A DNA stretch of 64,000 bases from Paractinoplanes aksuensis (GCF_024137025.1 NZ_JAMYJR010000003.1:248001-312000), one strand, 5' to 3'. Counted from the stretch's first letter, positions 7,884-19,072 are shown. Notes: a model not told the origin generated them from the letters alone. Made by a program: numbers and translations.

Positions 7884-10510
7884 GACCCAGCTCCGTACGG
7901 GATGATGACCTCGGCCCCGCGGTGGACCGAGCGGTCGAAGTGCAGCGCCCGCCACGGCCGCGGATACCACGACGGCGTGGTCGTGCCCGGATAGAACGGG
8001 GACAGCTCGCTGCCGTGCACGTCGAGGGCCACCCACGAGCCGATCGGGTCGGTGCGTGACGCCGGGCCGCCCAGCGCGTCGCGCAGCAGCGCCGCCCCGC
8101 GCCACCAGCCCAGCACGTGGATGCGCCTTTCCGGGCCCTGGCGCAGGATCGTGCGCAGTTGGTCGGCCGCGCTCTTGCCGCCGGGCAGCGCGTCGGCCGC
8201 ATAGATCAGCAGGAAGTGCGGGCGGTCGGCCGGCCACGACGCCTCCGACTCGGCCGCCGCGTCCTCGAGCACCCAGTCCGCGTTGTCGTGCTCGTACCAG
8301 CCGCACTCGGGCAGTTGGGCGCAGAGCGCGGCCGCGGCCGGGCGGGCGTCGGGGTCGAGGCAGAGGATCGAGTAGCGGGCGCCCTCGGGCGGGAACTGGG
8401 CGGCCAGCGACAGCGCAGCCGTGGCGATGATCGCGCACGCCTCCTCGGTGCGGGTGCCCAGCACGGCCAGGTTGCGGCCGGGCGCGCGCCGCAGCACCGT
8501 CCGGGCCGAGCGGGCCTCGACGTCGATCGTCTCGCCCAGCAGCACGACCGGGGCCGGCATCTGCTCGGCCGGGGTCAGCCGCCGGAAGTCGGGGCTGTCG
8601 GCCAGCCGCGGCACCACGTCACCGTCGAACAGCCGGGGCGGATGGTCGTCGGGCCGCCGCCGCCACAGCCGATGTTGGAGCGCGTTCCAGCGTTCGCGGT
8701 CGCCGGCGGCCGGCACCCGGACGACCCGGTTGGCCTCGACCGCGCCCGAGTCGGCGTTGACCACCGCGTGATAGCGGGGCAGCGACTCGGCCGCGGTGTT
8801 CTGCTCGGCCAGCACGCGTCGGGCCCGGGGCAGCGCGATGCGCAACGAGAACTGGGCGACCAGGGCCGGGCGGCCCCACAGCGCCTCGATGCCGGACACG
8901 TCCTGGCTGGCCAGAATCAGGTGGATGCCCTGCGAGCGGCCCCGGCGGGCCAGGTCCTCGAGCAGGTCGACGGCCTCTTTCTCGACCGCGTCACGACCCG
9001 AGAGCAGCACCTGGAACTCGTCGATGACGGCCACGATCCGCGGCCACGAGCCCTCCGGGTCCTCGGCCCGTAGCTCGGCCAGGTTGGTGACCTCGTGCTG
9101 CTTGGCCGCGTCGGCCCGGCGGCGCAGCTCCTCGCCCAGGAAGCGCAGCAGGGCCAGCCCGAACTCGCGGTCGGTGTTGACGTTGACGCCGACCAGCCGC
9201 ACGTGCGGCAGCCAGGTCTGGTCGCGGCGGCCCGGCGCGAACCGGGCGAACGACACGCCCTCCTTGAAGTCGAGCAGATAGAAGGCCAGCTCGGCGGGGG
9301 AGTAGCGGGCGGCCAACGCGCCCATCCAGGCGTAGATCAGGTTGGTCTTGCCGGTGCCCGAGGGGCCGGCGATCAGAGCGTGCGGCGGGTAGTCGCTCAA
9401 GGTCACCGGCACCGGTACGCCCAACGGGCTGTCCCCGAGCGGGGCGGTCAGCCCGGTGGCCGACGTCTCCTGCCACTCCACCTGCGGCAACAGGCTGTCC
9501 AGGGCCACCGGGGCGGGACCGGCGGCGACCGCCTCGGCGATCCGTCGGCAAGCCGCGGCCACCACCGGCTGCGGCGGGCCCGGATCCAGGCGTACGGGAA
9601 GAGAGCCCGCACTGCTCATGCGGGCCCGGTCGCCGGGCGCGGCCGTGATGAACTCGATGCCCTCGCCGGCCGGCACCGGCATCCCCTGGATCACCAGGTG
9701 GACGCCGCAGGCGGCCCCGGTGCGCAGCAGCCGCTGCAGGTGGGCCTGCTCGGCCCGGCTGAGCTCACCCACGCCGAGCAGCACGGCGATCCGCCACGGT
9801 TCGGGCCGCCGGTGGGTGGCCAGGTTGAGCTCGCGCAGCGACGAGTACTCGCCCGCCAGCACCGTCTCGTTGATCCGCCGGACCTGGCCGGTCAGGTCGT
9901 CGAGCAGCGCGCCCAGCCCGCCCGGCCCGACGAAGGTGAGCACGTTGGCCGGGGCCAGCGGCGCGAACCGGGCCAGCCCGCCGCCGAGGTGCTCGGGGTC
10001 GTACCCGATGATCTGCACGCCGCCCGGCGGGGCCGTGCCCAGCGCCCGCAGCAGCAGCCCGGCCACCACCTCGTCGCCGGTCGCCCGGTCGCCGCGGACC
10101 ACCACGTGACCGCGGTCGAGCAGCGGCACCAGGGCCGGCACGTCCTCGGGGTGCGGCAGCAGCAGCCGGCCGATCCGCAGTTCGGCCGCCTGGTCGTGCG
10201 GCGTGGGCTGCCAGTCGTCCCAGGGGTCACCGGCCGCGCCCGGGGCGGCCCGGTCGGCCGCGGCCGCGGCGGCCTCGGCGTACGCGGCCAGATCGGTCTT
10301 GTGCTGCTGGTCGATCTCGGCCAGCCGGGTGTCGCGGGCCGCGGCCACCTTGTGCCGGCGCGCCTCGGCGGCCTCGGTGACCCGGCGCAGACGGTCGACC
10401 GCACGCGTGTAGCCGGCGCGGGCCGCGTCGAGGGCGGTCGACGCCGCGCCGAGCGCGTGCGACAGCCCGGCCCGGATGTCCATCACCTGCTGGGAGGTCG
10501 AGTCAGGCAT
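7880..10510 (-). CDS. FtsK/SpoIIIE-type P-loop ATPase
   Basis: An 876-residue ATPase. The N-terminus (residues 10-85) is a predicted coiled coil. The FtsK/SpoIIIE core has Walker A GPSGTGKT at 382-389 and Walker B IVAVIDEFQ at 492-500, followed by DLARRGRSQGIHLILASQ, the typical FtsK sensor segment. A second, degenerate ATPase-like region follows (VVLLGETIDVEAR... near 640). This resembles EccC of type VII secretion in layout, but no transmembrane segment is in this protein. It lies between two helical genes with 4-nt overlap downstream and 33 nt upstream, so it is one operon. Substrate (DNA or protein) is not evident. Confidence 0.85.
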   Translation of the reverse strand: MPDSTSQQVMDIRAGLSHALGAASTALDAARAGYTRAVDRLRRVTEAAEARRHKVAAARDTRLAEIDQQHKTDLAAYAEAAAAAADRAAPGAAGDPWDDWQPTPHDQAAELRIGRLLLPHPEDVPALVPLLDRGHVVVRGDRATGDEVVAGLLLRALGTAPPGGVQIIGYDPEHLGGGLARFAPLAPANVLTFVGPGGLGALLDDLTGQVRRINETVLAGEYSSLRELNLATHRRPEPWRIAVLLGVGELSRAEQAHLQRLLRTGAACGVHLVIQGMPVPAGEGIEFITAAPGDRARMSSAGSLPVRLDPGPPQPVVAAACRRIAEAVAAGPAPVALDSLLPQVEWQETSATGLTAPLGDSPLGVPVPVTLSDYPPHALIAGPSGTGKTNLIYAWMGALAARYSPAELAFYLLDFKEGVSFARFAPGRRDQTWLPHVRLVGVNVNTDREFGLALLRFLGEELRRRADAAKQHEVTNLAELRAEDPEGSWPRIVAVIDEFQVLLSGRDAVEKEAVDLLEDLARRGRSQGIHLILASQDVSGIEALWGRPALVAQFSLRIALPRARRVLAEQNTAAESLPRYHAVVNADSGAVEANRVVRVPAAGDRERWNALQHRLWRRRPDDHPPRLFDGDVVPRLADSPDFRRLTPAEQMPAPVVLLGETIDVEARSARTVLRRAPGRNLAVLGTRTEEACAIIATAALSLAAQFPPEGARYSILCLDPDARPAAAALCAQLPECGWYEHDNADWVLEDAAAESEASWPADRPHFLLIYAADALPGGKSAADQLRTILRQGPERRIHVLGWWRGAALLRDALGGPASRTDPIGSWVALDVHGSELSPFYPGTTTPSWYPRPWRALHFDRSVHRGAEVIIPYGAGS

Positions 10511-10543
10511 GGCTCGGCCCGTTCTCGGTTGTGATCTCGGGCC

Positions 10544-11431
10544 TCATCGCTGGTCGGGAGCCTCGGTGGGGCGGCGCACCGGGTCGGGCGCGTTCGCGTC
10601 GAGCGTGCCTGCGTCGCGGCCCAGCCGGGCCAGCAGGACGCCGGTGAGCACGCCCGCGGTGACCGCGCTGTCGGCCGGGTGACTGGCCTGGCCGGCCGGA
10701 GACCCCTGGGTGGGGACGCGGCAGATCCGGGCGATCAGAGTTTCCAGTACGGCCGGGGACGTGCCCGGCAGCAGCGACTTGACCCGGCCCTCGGCCGCTG
10801 AGCGCAGCCGCGGGACGTCCTCGGGCCGGGGCTCGTGCCCGAGCAGGTCGCCGGCCAGGCGGTTCAGCACCGGCGAGCTGATCGCCGACAGCGCCAGCCC
10901 GGTCGAGGCGTTGACGCCGTGCAGCTCCCGGCCCAACCGGGCCCGGTCGCCGGCCCGTACGCCCGAAGCCACCCGCCGCAACAGCTCGGCTGTATCCGGG
11001 CCTTTCTCGCCCTCGGTCTTGGCCGGCGGCGGCTCGCCGGTCAGCTGGGCCACGCGCTTCTGCCACCACGGGCCGAGCTGCTCGGCCGGGGGAGCGGCCT
11101 CGGCCTCCGGCGGTTCGGCCCGGTCGGGTTGCTCGAGGCCGGCCTTCCAGTCCCGGTCGGGCGGAGCCGCGGCGTCACCGGTCAGGCCGATGCTCGCCAG
11201 GTATTGCGCGATCGAGTCCTGCGCGAGGCGCAGCGCGGCGGCGGCCCGCTCGGCGTGCTCGGTGGCGTTGCCCAGCTGCGGCACGCCGACCGGGTCGACC
11301 GACGTCTCGCGCACCCACATCAGCAGCTCGGTGGCGCTGCGCAGCTTCTCGAGCGCGATGGTGAGCTGACCGGTGGGCAACTCCTCCGAGGTCGCGCGGA
11401 GCTGGGCGCCGAGTTCCTGAATCAGCGACAT
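10544..11431 (-). CDS. Uncharacterised helical protein of the FtsK-type operon
   Basis: A 295-residue protein with no recognised domain. I start it at the ATG at 11431 (MSLIQELGAQLRATSEEL), 4 nt after the stop of the small upstream gene; a longer frame reaches into that gene and is less likely. The N-terminal 90 residues are helical (ALEKLRSATELLMWV, ATEHAERAAAALRLAQ), the middle is Pro/Glu-rich, and residues 150-260 are again helical. It is soluble by composition. Its place between the 86-residue protein and the ATPase suggests an adaptor or chaperone; this is inference. Confidence 0.7.
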   Translation of the reverse strand: MSLIQELGAQLRATSEELPTGQLTIALEKLRSATELLMWVRETSVDPVGVPQLGNATEHAERAAAALRLAQDSIAQYLASIGLTGDAAAPPDRDWKAGLEQPDRAEPPEAEAAPPAEQLGPWWQKRVAQLTGEPPPAKTEGEKGPDTAELLRRVASGVRAGDRARLGRELHGVNASTGLALSAISSPVLNRLAGDLLGHEPRPEDVPRLRSAAEGRVKSLLPGTSPAVLETLIARICRVPTQGSPAGQASHPADSAVTAGVLTGVLLARLGRDAGTLDANAPDPVRRPTEAPDQR

Positions 11432-11435
11432 CGCG

Positions 11436-11696
11436 TCAGAGCTGCGCCGTGTAGGTCTGGGCCTGGTCGACGGCCTGCAACGTCGCACTCAGACAATCCT
11501 CGAGCGACTGGTCGGCCTGGGACAGCGAGGCGTGCGCGGTGCTCACCGCGTCGTTGCCGCTGCCGTCGAGCGCGGCGGCCAGGCTCTGCTGCGCCTCGCC
11601 CAGTTTCTCGCGGGCGGCCTGGATGGCCTGCTGGCCCTCGGAGACCTGCTGCAGTGCAGCGTCCACAGCCGCTTTGACCTCAGCGACACTCGCCAC
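11436..11696 (-). CDS. Small helical-hairpin protein, first gene of the FtsK-type operon
   Basis: An 86-residue protein with a GTG start behind AGGAGG (10-nt spacing). It is almost entirely Ala/Gln/Glu-rich helix, split near the middle by LDGSGNDA (residues 43-50), giving a helix-turn-helix hairpin. That size and shape recall WXG100/ESX substrates, but there is no W-x-G in the turn and no clear C-terminal YxxxD/E signal. It heads a four-gene unit with an FtsK-type ATPase. It could be a secreted substrate, a structural subunit, or a scaffold. Confidence 0.72.
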   Translation of the reverse strand: MASVAEVKAAVDAALQQVSEGQQAIQAAREKLGEAQQSLAAALDGSGNDAVSTAHASLSQADQSLEDCLSATLQAVDQAQTYTAQL

Positions 11697-11993
11697 CGCC
11701 GTTGTGCCTCCTGCTAAGTGGAACCCGACTCTTCACGCCAGACTACTGCCACGCCCTTTCCCGGCTGCTCGGGCCGCCCCTTGGCCGGTCAACCCGATCG
11801 TCCCTATTGGAAAGGGTCATACCCACCCGTCTCGGCGCGGCCCCATGGGTCCGAGGTTCGACCGCTGACTGAACAGGAATGAATCCTGAGAGTTACTGCC
11901 CACCGACCCCGAGCGGAACCATCAGGCCTGCTCACGAGCGATCTTTTCACCCCTGCCAAGCGTGGATCATGCCCCATCGCACCCACCGTGCCG

Positions 11994-12190
11994 GGCCGAA
12001 CCCCCACTGCGCCTGCTGGGCCGAACCCCCACTGCGCCTGCTGGGCCGAACCCACCGCGCCTGCTGGGCCGAACCCCCACTGCGCCTGCTGGGCCGAACC
12101 CCCACTGCGCCTGCTGGGCCGAACCCACCGCGCCTGCTGGGCCGAACCCACTGCGCCGATCGTGTCGGGCCGAACCCCACGCGCCGATCG
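11994..12190. repeat. Tandem 25/25/23-bp repeat array
   Basis: About eight head-to-tail copies of a unit beginning GGGCCGAACCC and ending GCGCCTGCT. Units are 25 or 23 bp and follow the order 25-25-23-25-25-23, a 73-bp higher-order period, before decaying into variants ending GATCGTGTC. Copies are nearly identical and contiguous with no unique spacers, so this is not a CRISPR array. Function unknown. Confidence 0.9.
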
Positions 12191-12364
12191 TGTCGGGCCG
12201 ATCGTGCTGCGCTGACCGTGCTGCGCTGACCACGCGCACCTCGTTGCGCCCGTGCGGCAGTAGTCAAGCCGGAAAAGTCCGGTCCTGTGGAGAGCGAAGC
12301 TTTGTGGACGACGCGATCGATCTCGTCGAGAACGCGTAGGGTCGGGCCCGCCCCCAGGCCGGGC

Positions 12365-12415
12365 GGGGTGGGCTGGTTGGCGGGGTGGGCTGGTTGGCCG
12401 GTCGGGCTGGTCGGC
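12365..12415. repeat. Three tandem 17-bp repeats
   Basis: Two identical copies of GGGGTGGGCTGGTTGGC (12365-12381, 12382-12398) and a diverged third copy (12399-12415). It lies in the same gene-free gap as the larger array. Confidence 0.8.
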
Positions 12416-12495
12416 CGGGCTGCGGGTCGCGAGCTGGAAGCGGAATGCGATGCCCCGCGGATCATCCACCCGGAATGACACCCGCCGGCCTCCGA

Positions 12496-13680
12496 TCACT
12501 GTGGGTGGCGGCCTCGGACGGTGGCGGCCATGGCGGCGATGCAGAGCAGGGCCACGAGGGGCGCGAACAGGAAGCCGGCGCGGATGCCGGCGTCGGTCAG
12601 CGGGCCGGCGGCGGCCGCTCCCAGGGCGCTGCCCACGCTGAAGGCGGTCATGATCCAGGCGAACGCCTCGACGGCCGTGCCGGGTGGGGCCAGGCGGTCG
12701 GCGTTGAGGAAGACAGCGGTCAGCAGCGGGGGCAACATCACCCCACTCAAGATCAGCAGTACGGTCATGGCCGCCGTGCCGGGGGCCAGCAGCAGCGGCA
12801 CGTAGCCGACGGCGAACAGGGCGGCCAGCACCGGCAGCCGGCGCGGGGTGCCCGGGGTCGCCCGCGTGTAGAGCAGACCCCCGACCAGCGCGCCTCCGGC
12901 CTGCGCGGCCAGCAGCCAGCCGGTCAGCGAGCGATCACCGGCCGCCTCGGCGTACCCGGTCAGCACGACCGGGATGCTGCCGACGGCCGCTCCGGCGAAG
13001 GTCACCCCGGCCACCATGATCGCCAGCCGGTGCGCTCGGAGCGGGCCCAGCCAGTGCCGTTCGATGCGAGTTCCCCGCCATTCCCGTACGGCCGGCGCGC
13101 GCACGAACGCCACGACCCCCACGAGTTGGAAGAGGGCGGCGGCGTACAAGCCCGCCGACGGGCCCCCGATCGCCACCGCGGCCAAGGTCACCAGCGGCCC
13201 GGCCACGAAGATGACCTCTTGCAGGGCGATGTCCAGGGCGTACGCGGCGTGGACAGTGTTCGGCGGCACCAGGGCGGGCCAGAGCGCGCGCAGGCACGCC
13301 TCCATCGGCGGCGTGCCCAGCCCGGCCAGCGCCGCCCCGGCCGCGATCACGAGCGGCCGCCCGGGCGCGAGCGAGACGATCACGTAGCCCACGGCCGAGA
13401 GCGCCGCCGAGCCGTACAGGACGGGCGGCTGCCGCCACCGGTCGACTGCCCGGGCCAGGACGGGAGCGCCGACCGCCATCCCGGCGGTGAAGACGGCGAC
13501 GAGCGCCGCCGCCGTGACCAGGCTGACCGACTCACGGGCAAACAGCAGCAAAGCGAGCGGCGACGCCCCCAGCGGCAGGCGGCCGACCTGGCTGGCCGTG
13601 AGAACAAGAGGTACGTACGGCTGACGCAGCACAGCGCGCGCACCGGCGCGCTCGGCCGGAGAAGCGGAAATAGCAGACAT
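12496..13680 (-). CDS. MFS transporter
   Basis: A 394-residue integral membrane protein with about 12 hydrophobic segments. The N-half has the MFS-like cytoplasmic loop near APVLARAVDRW and the protein ends in a short charged tail. The layout resembles drug or sugar exporters of the major facilitator family; the substrate is unknown. I start at the ATG at 13680, which has GGAG 8 nt upstream; the reading frame continues further upstream only through a Pro/Leu/Ser repeat, which is the complement of an 18-bp tandem array. The upstream array may affect its expression. Confidence 0.82.
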   Translation of the reverse strand: MSAISASPAERAGARAVLRQPYVPLVLTASQVGRLPLGASPLALLLFARESVSLVTAAALVAVFTAGMAVGAPVLARAVDRWRQPPVLYGSAALSAVGYVIVSLAPGRPLVIAAGAALAGLGTPPMEACLRALWPALVPPNTVHAAYALDIALQEVIFVAGPLVTLAAVAIGGPSAGLYAAALFQLVGVVAFVRAPAVREWRGTRIERHWLGPLRAHRLAIMVAGVTFAGAAVGSIPVVLTGYAEAAGDRSLTGWLLAAQAGGALVGGLLYTRATPGTPRRLPVLAALFAVGYVPLLLAPGTAAMTVLLILSGVMLPPLLTAVFLNADRLAPPGTAVEAFAWIMTAFSVGSALGAAAAGPLTDAGIRAGFLFAPLVALLCIAAMAATVRGRHPQ

Positions 13681-14102
13681 GCGGTTCACTCCGAAGATCG
13701 CGAGAAGCAGGGGGCGCCGCGGCAACGACGGCAGCCGCGGCAACGACGGCAGCGACGGGGGCCGCGGCAGCGACGGGGGCCGCGGCAGCGACGGGGGCCG
13801 CGGCAGCGACGGGGGCCGCGGCAACGACGGGAGCTGCAACGACATGGGGTGCTGCCAACGACGGCGTTCTTGGCGGCACAGTCCCGACGGCGACCGGGGT
13901 CACGGCAGCGCCGGCATCGCGCCGAAACGACGCGTCGCGGACTGCCGAGAGCCGCGGGCGGCATTCGATCGCGAGTGTTGAGTCGCGATACCGCTGGTCG
14001 CGGGCTGCGACGGCGCACGCCGGTTACGGGGTCGCAGGCATGATCCGGGCCGGTGGCCGGCAGCAGAGACGCCCGGGAAAGGGCGACCGGAGGGCGGGCG
14101 GC
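13681..14102. other. Gene-poor gap with 18-bp repeats
   Basis: About 420 bases with no confident gene. A + strand frame (13679-13981) encodes a GSDGGR-type repeat peptide and begins opposite the MFS start, but it has no ribosome site and its length comes from the repeat; I do not call it. The stretch must hold the MFS promoter. Confidence 0.5.
13718..13838. repeat. Tandem 18-bp repeats upstream of the MFS gene
   Basis: Six or so copies of an 18-bp unit (CGGCAGCGACGGGGGCCG and CAACGACGG variants). The period is a multiple of three, so both strands stay open across it; that alone explains the frames seen here. Confidence 0.85.
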
Positions 14103-14291
14103 TCAGGCAGCGTGGACAGGAGCCCACGGGGGCCAGAGCGGCGGAGGCGCCCAGAGCGGCCGATCGCGGAGTGAACGAGCGGGCGCGAAGTCACGGCGCT
14201 CGTGATCGTCGCCGTACAGCGGCAGCGCGGGCGTGATCCAGCTCCCAGCGGGAGCCCAGACGCGGGTCACCGAGCGTGCGATCACGCTCAC
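14103..14291 (-). CDS. Small uncharacterised protein downstream of the NYN gene
   Basis: A 62-residue frame with a GTG start only 3 nt after the NYN gene's TAA, so it would be read from the same message. It begins MSVIARSVTRVWAPAGSW and ends in a Pro/Trp-rich tail (WAPPPLWPPWAPVHAA). No domain recognised. Operon position and composition support a real gene, but there is no strong ribosome site. Confidence 0.5.
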   Translation of the reverse strand: MSVIARSVTRVWAPAGSWITPALPLYGDDHERRDFAPARSLRDRPLWAPPPLWPPWAPVHAA

Positions 14292-14294
14292 ACC

Positions 14295-14675
14295 TTACCG
14301 TCGCGGGACGCTTGTGGGGCCCCTCACTTCGCCCCCGAATGCGGTGACCCGGTCGCGCAAGCCGCGGTCAGCGGTGATCACCACGACCCGGCGGTCGGGG
14401 GCCGCGACGCGTACCAAGTCAGCGATGGCGTCGTCGCCCGACCCCTGGGCCCGTACGACGGAGACGCCGTTGCCCGTCTGGTCGATATCGCGCGCCTTAC
14501 CCTCGACGACCAGCGCGACCTCGACCGGCGCGGCAAGATCGGGGAGACCGGTGGTCTGCACCGGGGCCAGCGCGTCGCGCAGTCGTTCGGCCGCTCCCGC
14601 GCGGTCGCGCCACCAGCCGTCGGGCACCGAACCGACGACGTTGGCCCCGTCGACGACCACCAGGGGTACGGTCAT
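14295..14675 (-). CDS. NYN/PIN-like domain protein
   Basis: A 126-residue protein beginning MTVPLVVVDGANVVGS, the first acidic signature of NYN-domain (YacP-like) ribonucleases. Later conserved acidic positions appear in GSGDDAIADLV and ITADRGLRDRV. The family cuts structured RNA with a metal-dependent PIN-type site. I start at the ATG at 14675 because the homologous core begins there; a longer frame adds 34 unlikely residues. It is divergent from the ClpC-like gene, with 140 bp between starts. Confidence 0.82.
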   Translation of the reverse strand: MTVPLVVVDGANVVGSVPDGWWRDRAGAAERLRDALAPVQTTGLPDLAAPVEVALVVEGKARDIDQTGNGVSVVRAQGSGDDAIADLVRVAAPDRRVVVITADRGLRDRVTAFGGEVRGPTSVPRR

Positions 14676-14815
14676 GAAGTTGAGCCTACCCGAGTCAACT
14701 TTTCCTCGGAACGGGGAATGGAGGGCTGGCCCACAGCGCTGATACGGGGCGTGCGAGGCGGGGTACGCACCCGCCACGGACGAAGGCTACGAGAGAAGAA
14801 GAGAAGAGAAGACGG

Positions 14816-17347
<2,532 letters not shown>

Positions 17348-17361
17348 CGATCCGGCTACGA

Positions 17362-17392
17362 GAAAGGGCCCGGCATGATGCCGGGCCCTTTC
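17362..17392. terminator. Bidirectional terminator between clpC-like and lysR genes
   Basis: A perfect inverted repeat of 15 bp per arm (17362-17376 and 17378-17392) with A-rich and T-rich flanks on the two sides, positioned between convergent genes. Confidence 0.88.
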
Positions 17393-17394
17393 GT

Positions 17395-18384
17395 CTATTT
17401 CTCTTGCGCCGCGGTCAGGCTGCGGACCACGCCCAGGTGCGGGTAGTCCGCCATCCAGTCGACGAAGTCCGGGTTGCGCTCCACGACCTCCTGGTACGCC
17501 TCCTGCGCCATCTCCATCAGCTTGTCCGAGCCGAGGGCGGCGGGGGAGTCGGGGTGCCAGCCCAGCACCAGCCGCCAGCGCAGCGGGGCGCCCCGCAGCG
17601 GCCGCGAGGTCAGCCCGGGCGGCGGCCGGAACGTGCCCTGGCACAGGGCGAGCGCCATGCCCGACTCGACCATGTCGATGCAGCCGCGCACGTCGCTCTC
17701 GAGCATGCGCCGCGGCGTGAAGCCGGCCCGGGCGCAAGCCGCCGCGAAGCAGTCGCCGAAGCAGCCGTCGCCGGTCGAGGCCACCCACGACTCCGAGGCC
17801 AGCTCGGCCAGGTCGACGTCGACGCCCTTGGTGCCCGGGTGGTCGTCGGGCATCAGCACGCAGATGCCGTCGACGGCGATGGTCTGCCAGACCAGGCCGT
17901 AGTCGGCCGAGGGGATGGCGTCGCCGCACACACCGACCTGGGCGTAGTCGAGCTTGCCGGCCAGCACCATGTTGGCCAGATCGTCCACGTAGTACGAGGC
18001 GTGGGTGGTGATCTGGGCCTCGGGCTGGGCCTGCGAGAGCCGGGACACCATGCCGCCGATGATCGGGCCGCCGAGCGCCCCTATTCGGTAGCGGCTCATG
18101 GTGTCGGCCCCGGACGCGCCGGCCATCCGGGCCGCCTCGTCCTGCAGGCCCTTCATGGCCGGCAGCAGCACCCGGGCCCGGGCGAGCACGAGCTCGCCCA
18201 GCGCCGTGGGCCGGGCGCCGCGACGGTCCCGCTCGAACAGCGGGCCGCCCAGGGTGCGTTCGATGCGCTGCAGCTGCGCGGTCAGGGCCGGCTGGGCCAG
18301 CCCGAGCTGCGATGCCGCCTTGGTGACGCTGCCGGTCTCCGCGATGGCGCAGACCACCTTGAGATGCCGCAGCTCCAGGTTCAT
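17395..18384 (-). CDS. LysR-family transcriptional regulator
   Basis: A 329-residue regulator with the LysR winged helix at residues 1-62 (LRHLKVVCAIAETGSVTKAA, then LGLAQPALTAQLQRIE) and a periplasmic-binding-protein-like effector domain from about 95. The effector domain has several Cys (GDGCFGDCFAAAC) that are unusual but not a known motif. Effector and targets are unknown; no metabolic gene is divergent from it, since the next gene runs the same way. A TAACGT-N1-ACGTTA inverted repeat, fitting T-N11-A, overlaps the start codon and may mediate autoregulation. Confidence 0.9.
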   Translation of the reverse strand: MNLELRHLKVVCAIAETGSVTKAASQLGLAQPALTAQLQRIERTLGGPLFERDRRGARPTALGELVLARARVLLPAMKGLQDEAARMAGASGADTMSRYRIGALGGPIIGGMVSRLSQAQPEAQITTHASYYVDDLANMVLAGKLDYAQVGVCGDAIPSADYGLVWQTIAVDGICVLMPDDHPGTKGVDVDLAELASESWVASTGDGCFGDCFAAACARAGFTPRRMLESDVRGCIDMVESGMALALCQGTFRPPPGLTSRPLRGAPLRWRLVLGWHPDSPAALGSDKLMEMAQEAYQEVVERNPDFVDWMADYPHLGVVRSLTAAQEK

Positions 18385-18396
18385 AACGTGACGTTA
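18384..18396. promoter_or_regulatory. Putative LysR operator (T-N11-A)
   Basis: Perfect 6-bp inverted repeat TAACGTGACGTTA overlapping the ATG of the LysR gene. LysR regulators commonly bind T-N11-A sites and repress themselves; binding here is inferred. Confidence 0.45.
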
Positions 18397-18484
18397 GGAC
18401 CTGGAAGACATCGAAGGCTAGCCCTATGACGCGGTGAAAGATCCCCCACTTGTGACAAATGGGTTAACCAATCCGGTGTAATGC

Positions 18485-19072
18485 CTACAAATCCTTGGCG
18501 TACGTGGTCCGGCGTGTGACGGCATCACGCAATTTGTCCACTACGGCCACCGCCGGATCCACCACTTTGTTCCAGGGCGGAGTCGACGGAGTGCCGGGGT
18601 GGGGGCGGGTCGGCGCCGCCTCCTCGGCCGTTTCGAACCGGTTGCCGACCCGGATCAGGTCCTCGATCGGCACCATCTGCACGAGGACCGGCAGAAGCTC
18701 CTCGGCATCGGCGTCCACGTGGCGGCGTACGGCGTCCGCGACGTTCTTGATCTTCTCGGGCGACAACTCTTTCTGCAGTTGTTGCAAAGTGATCAACAGC
18801 TGCCGGTCCTCGGCCAGCTCGCGCTCGGTCAGCTGCTCGCCGCCCGGCACGGTCCGGCGTACGGCCGGGTAGAGGTACTGCTCCTCGGCGCTGAGGTGGC
18901 GCGAGAGCTCGGCGATCAGCACGTCGGCCAGGCGTTTGTCGTCCGGGGCAGCGCTCAGCCGGTCGCACAGCCCGAGCAGCTCACGGTGCTCCCCGGTGAT
19001 CACGTCGACGACGTTGCGGCCGGTGGTCTCGCCGCCCACCGGCGGCAGCGGGGGAAGATTCAAGGAAGACAC
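18485..19072 (-). CDS. Hemerythrin HHE-domain protein
   Basis: A 195-residue protein if started at the GTG at 19072; a longer frame to 19117 is possible. Helices with the hemerythrin-like ligands are visible: VITGEHRELLGL, LSRHLSAEEQYLYPAV and RRHVDADAEELLPVL. Such domains bind a di-iron or haem-like centre and sense oxygen or nitric oxide, or store iron. The C-terminal 50 residues are an unrelated Pro-rich tail and a short helix. It is divergent from the M20 peptidase. Confidence 0.82.
   Translation of the reverse strand: MSSLNLPPLPPVGGETTGRNVVDVITGEHRELLGLCDRLSAAPDDKRLADVLIAELSRHLSAEEQYLYPAVRRTVPGGEQLTERELAEDRQLLITLQQLQKELSPEKIKNVADAVRRHVDADAEELLPVLVQMVPIEDLIRVGNRFETAEEAAPTRPHPGTPSTPPWNKVVDPAVAVVDKLRDAVTRRTTYAKDL

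Larger units (their letters stand above)
11697..12495. other. Gene-free, repeat-bearing gap
   Basis: About 800 bases between two leftward transcription units. Several long frames cross it on both strands, but they are products of the tandem GC-rich repeats at 11994-12190, whose 25- and 23-bp units are not multiples of three. No credible ribosome site and protein pair was found. The 5' part (11697-11800) should carry the promoter of the FtsK-type operon. Confidence 0.6.

Noticed and set aside
7179-11696. Canonical ESX (type VII) secretion locus.
   Set aside because: Only an FtsK-type ATPase and a small helical protein are shared; EccB, EccD, EccE, mycosin and W-x-G motifs are absent.
11994-12190. 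CRISPR array.
   Set aside because: Units are contiguous with no unique spacers and no cas genes are present.
11804-12499. Long frames on both strands through the tandem repeats.
   Set aside because: Open only because of the GC-rich repeats, whose periods are not multiples of three; no ribosome sites or family resemblance.
13679-13981. A 100-codon GSDGGR-repeat frame on the + strand.
   Set aside because: No ribosome site, starts opposite the MFS start codon, and its length is a by-product of 18-bp repeats. Kept only as a repeat note.
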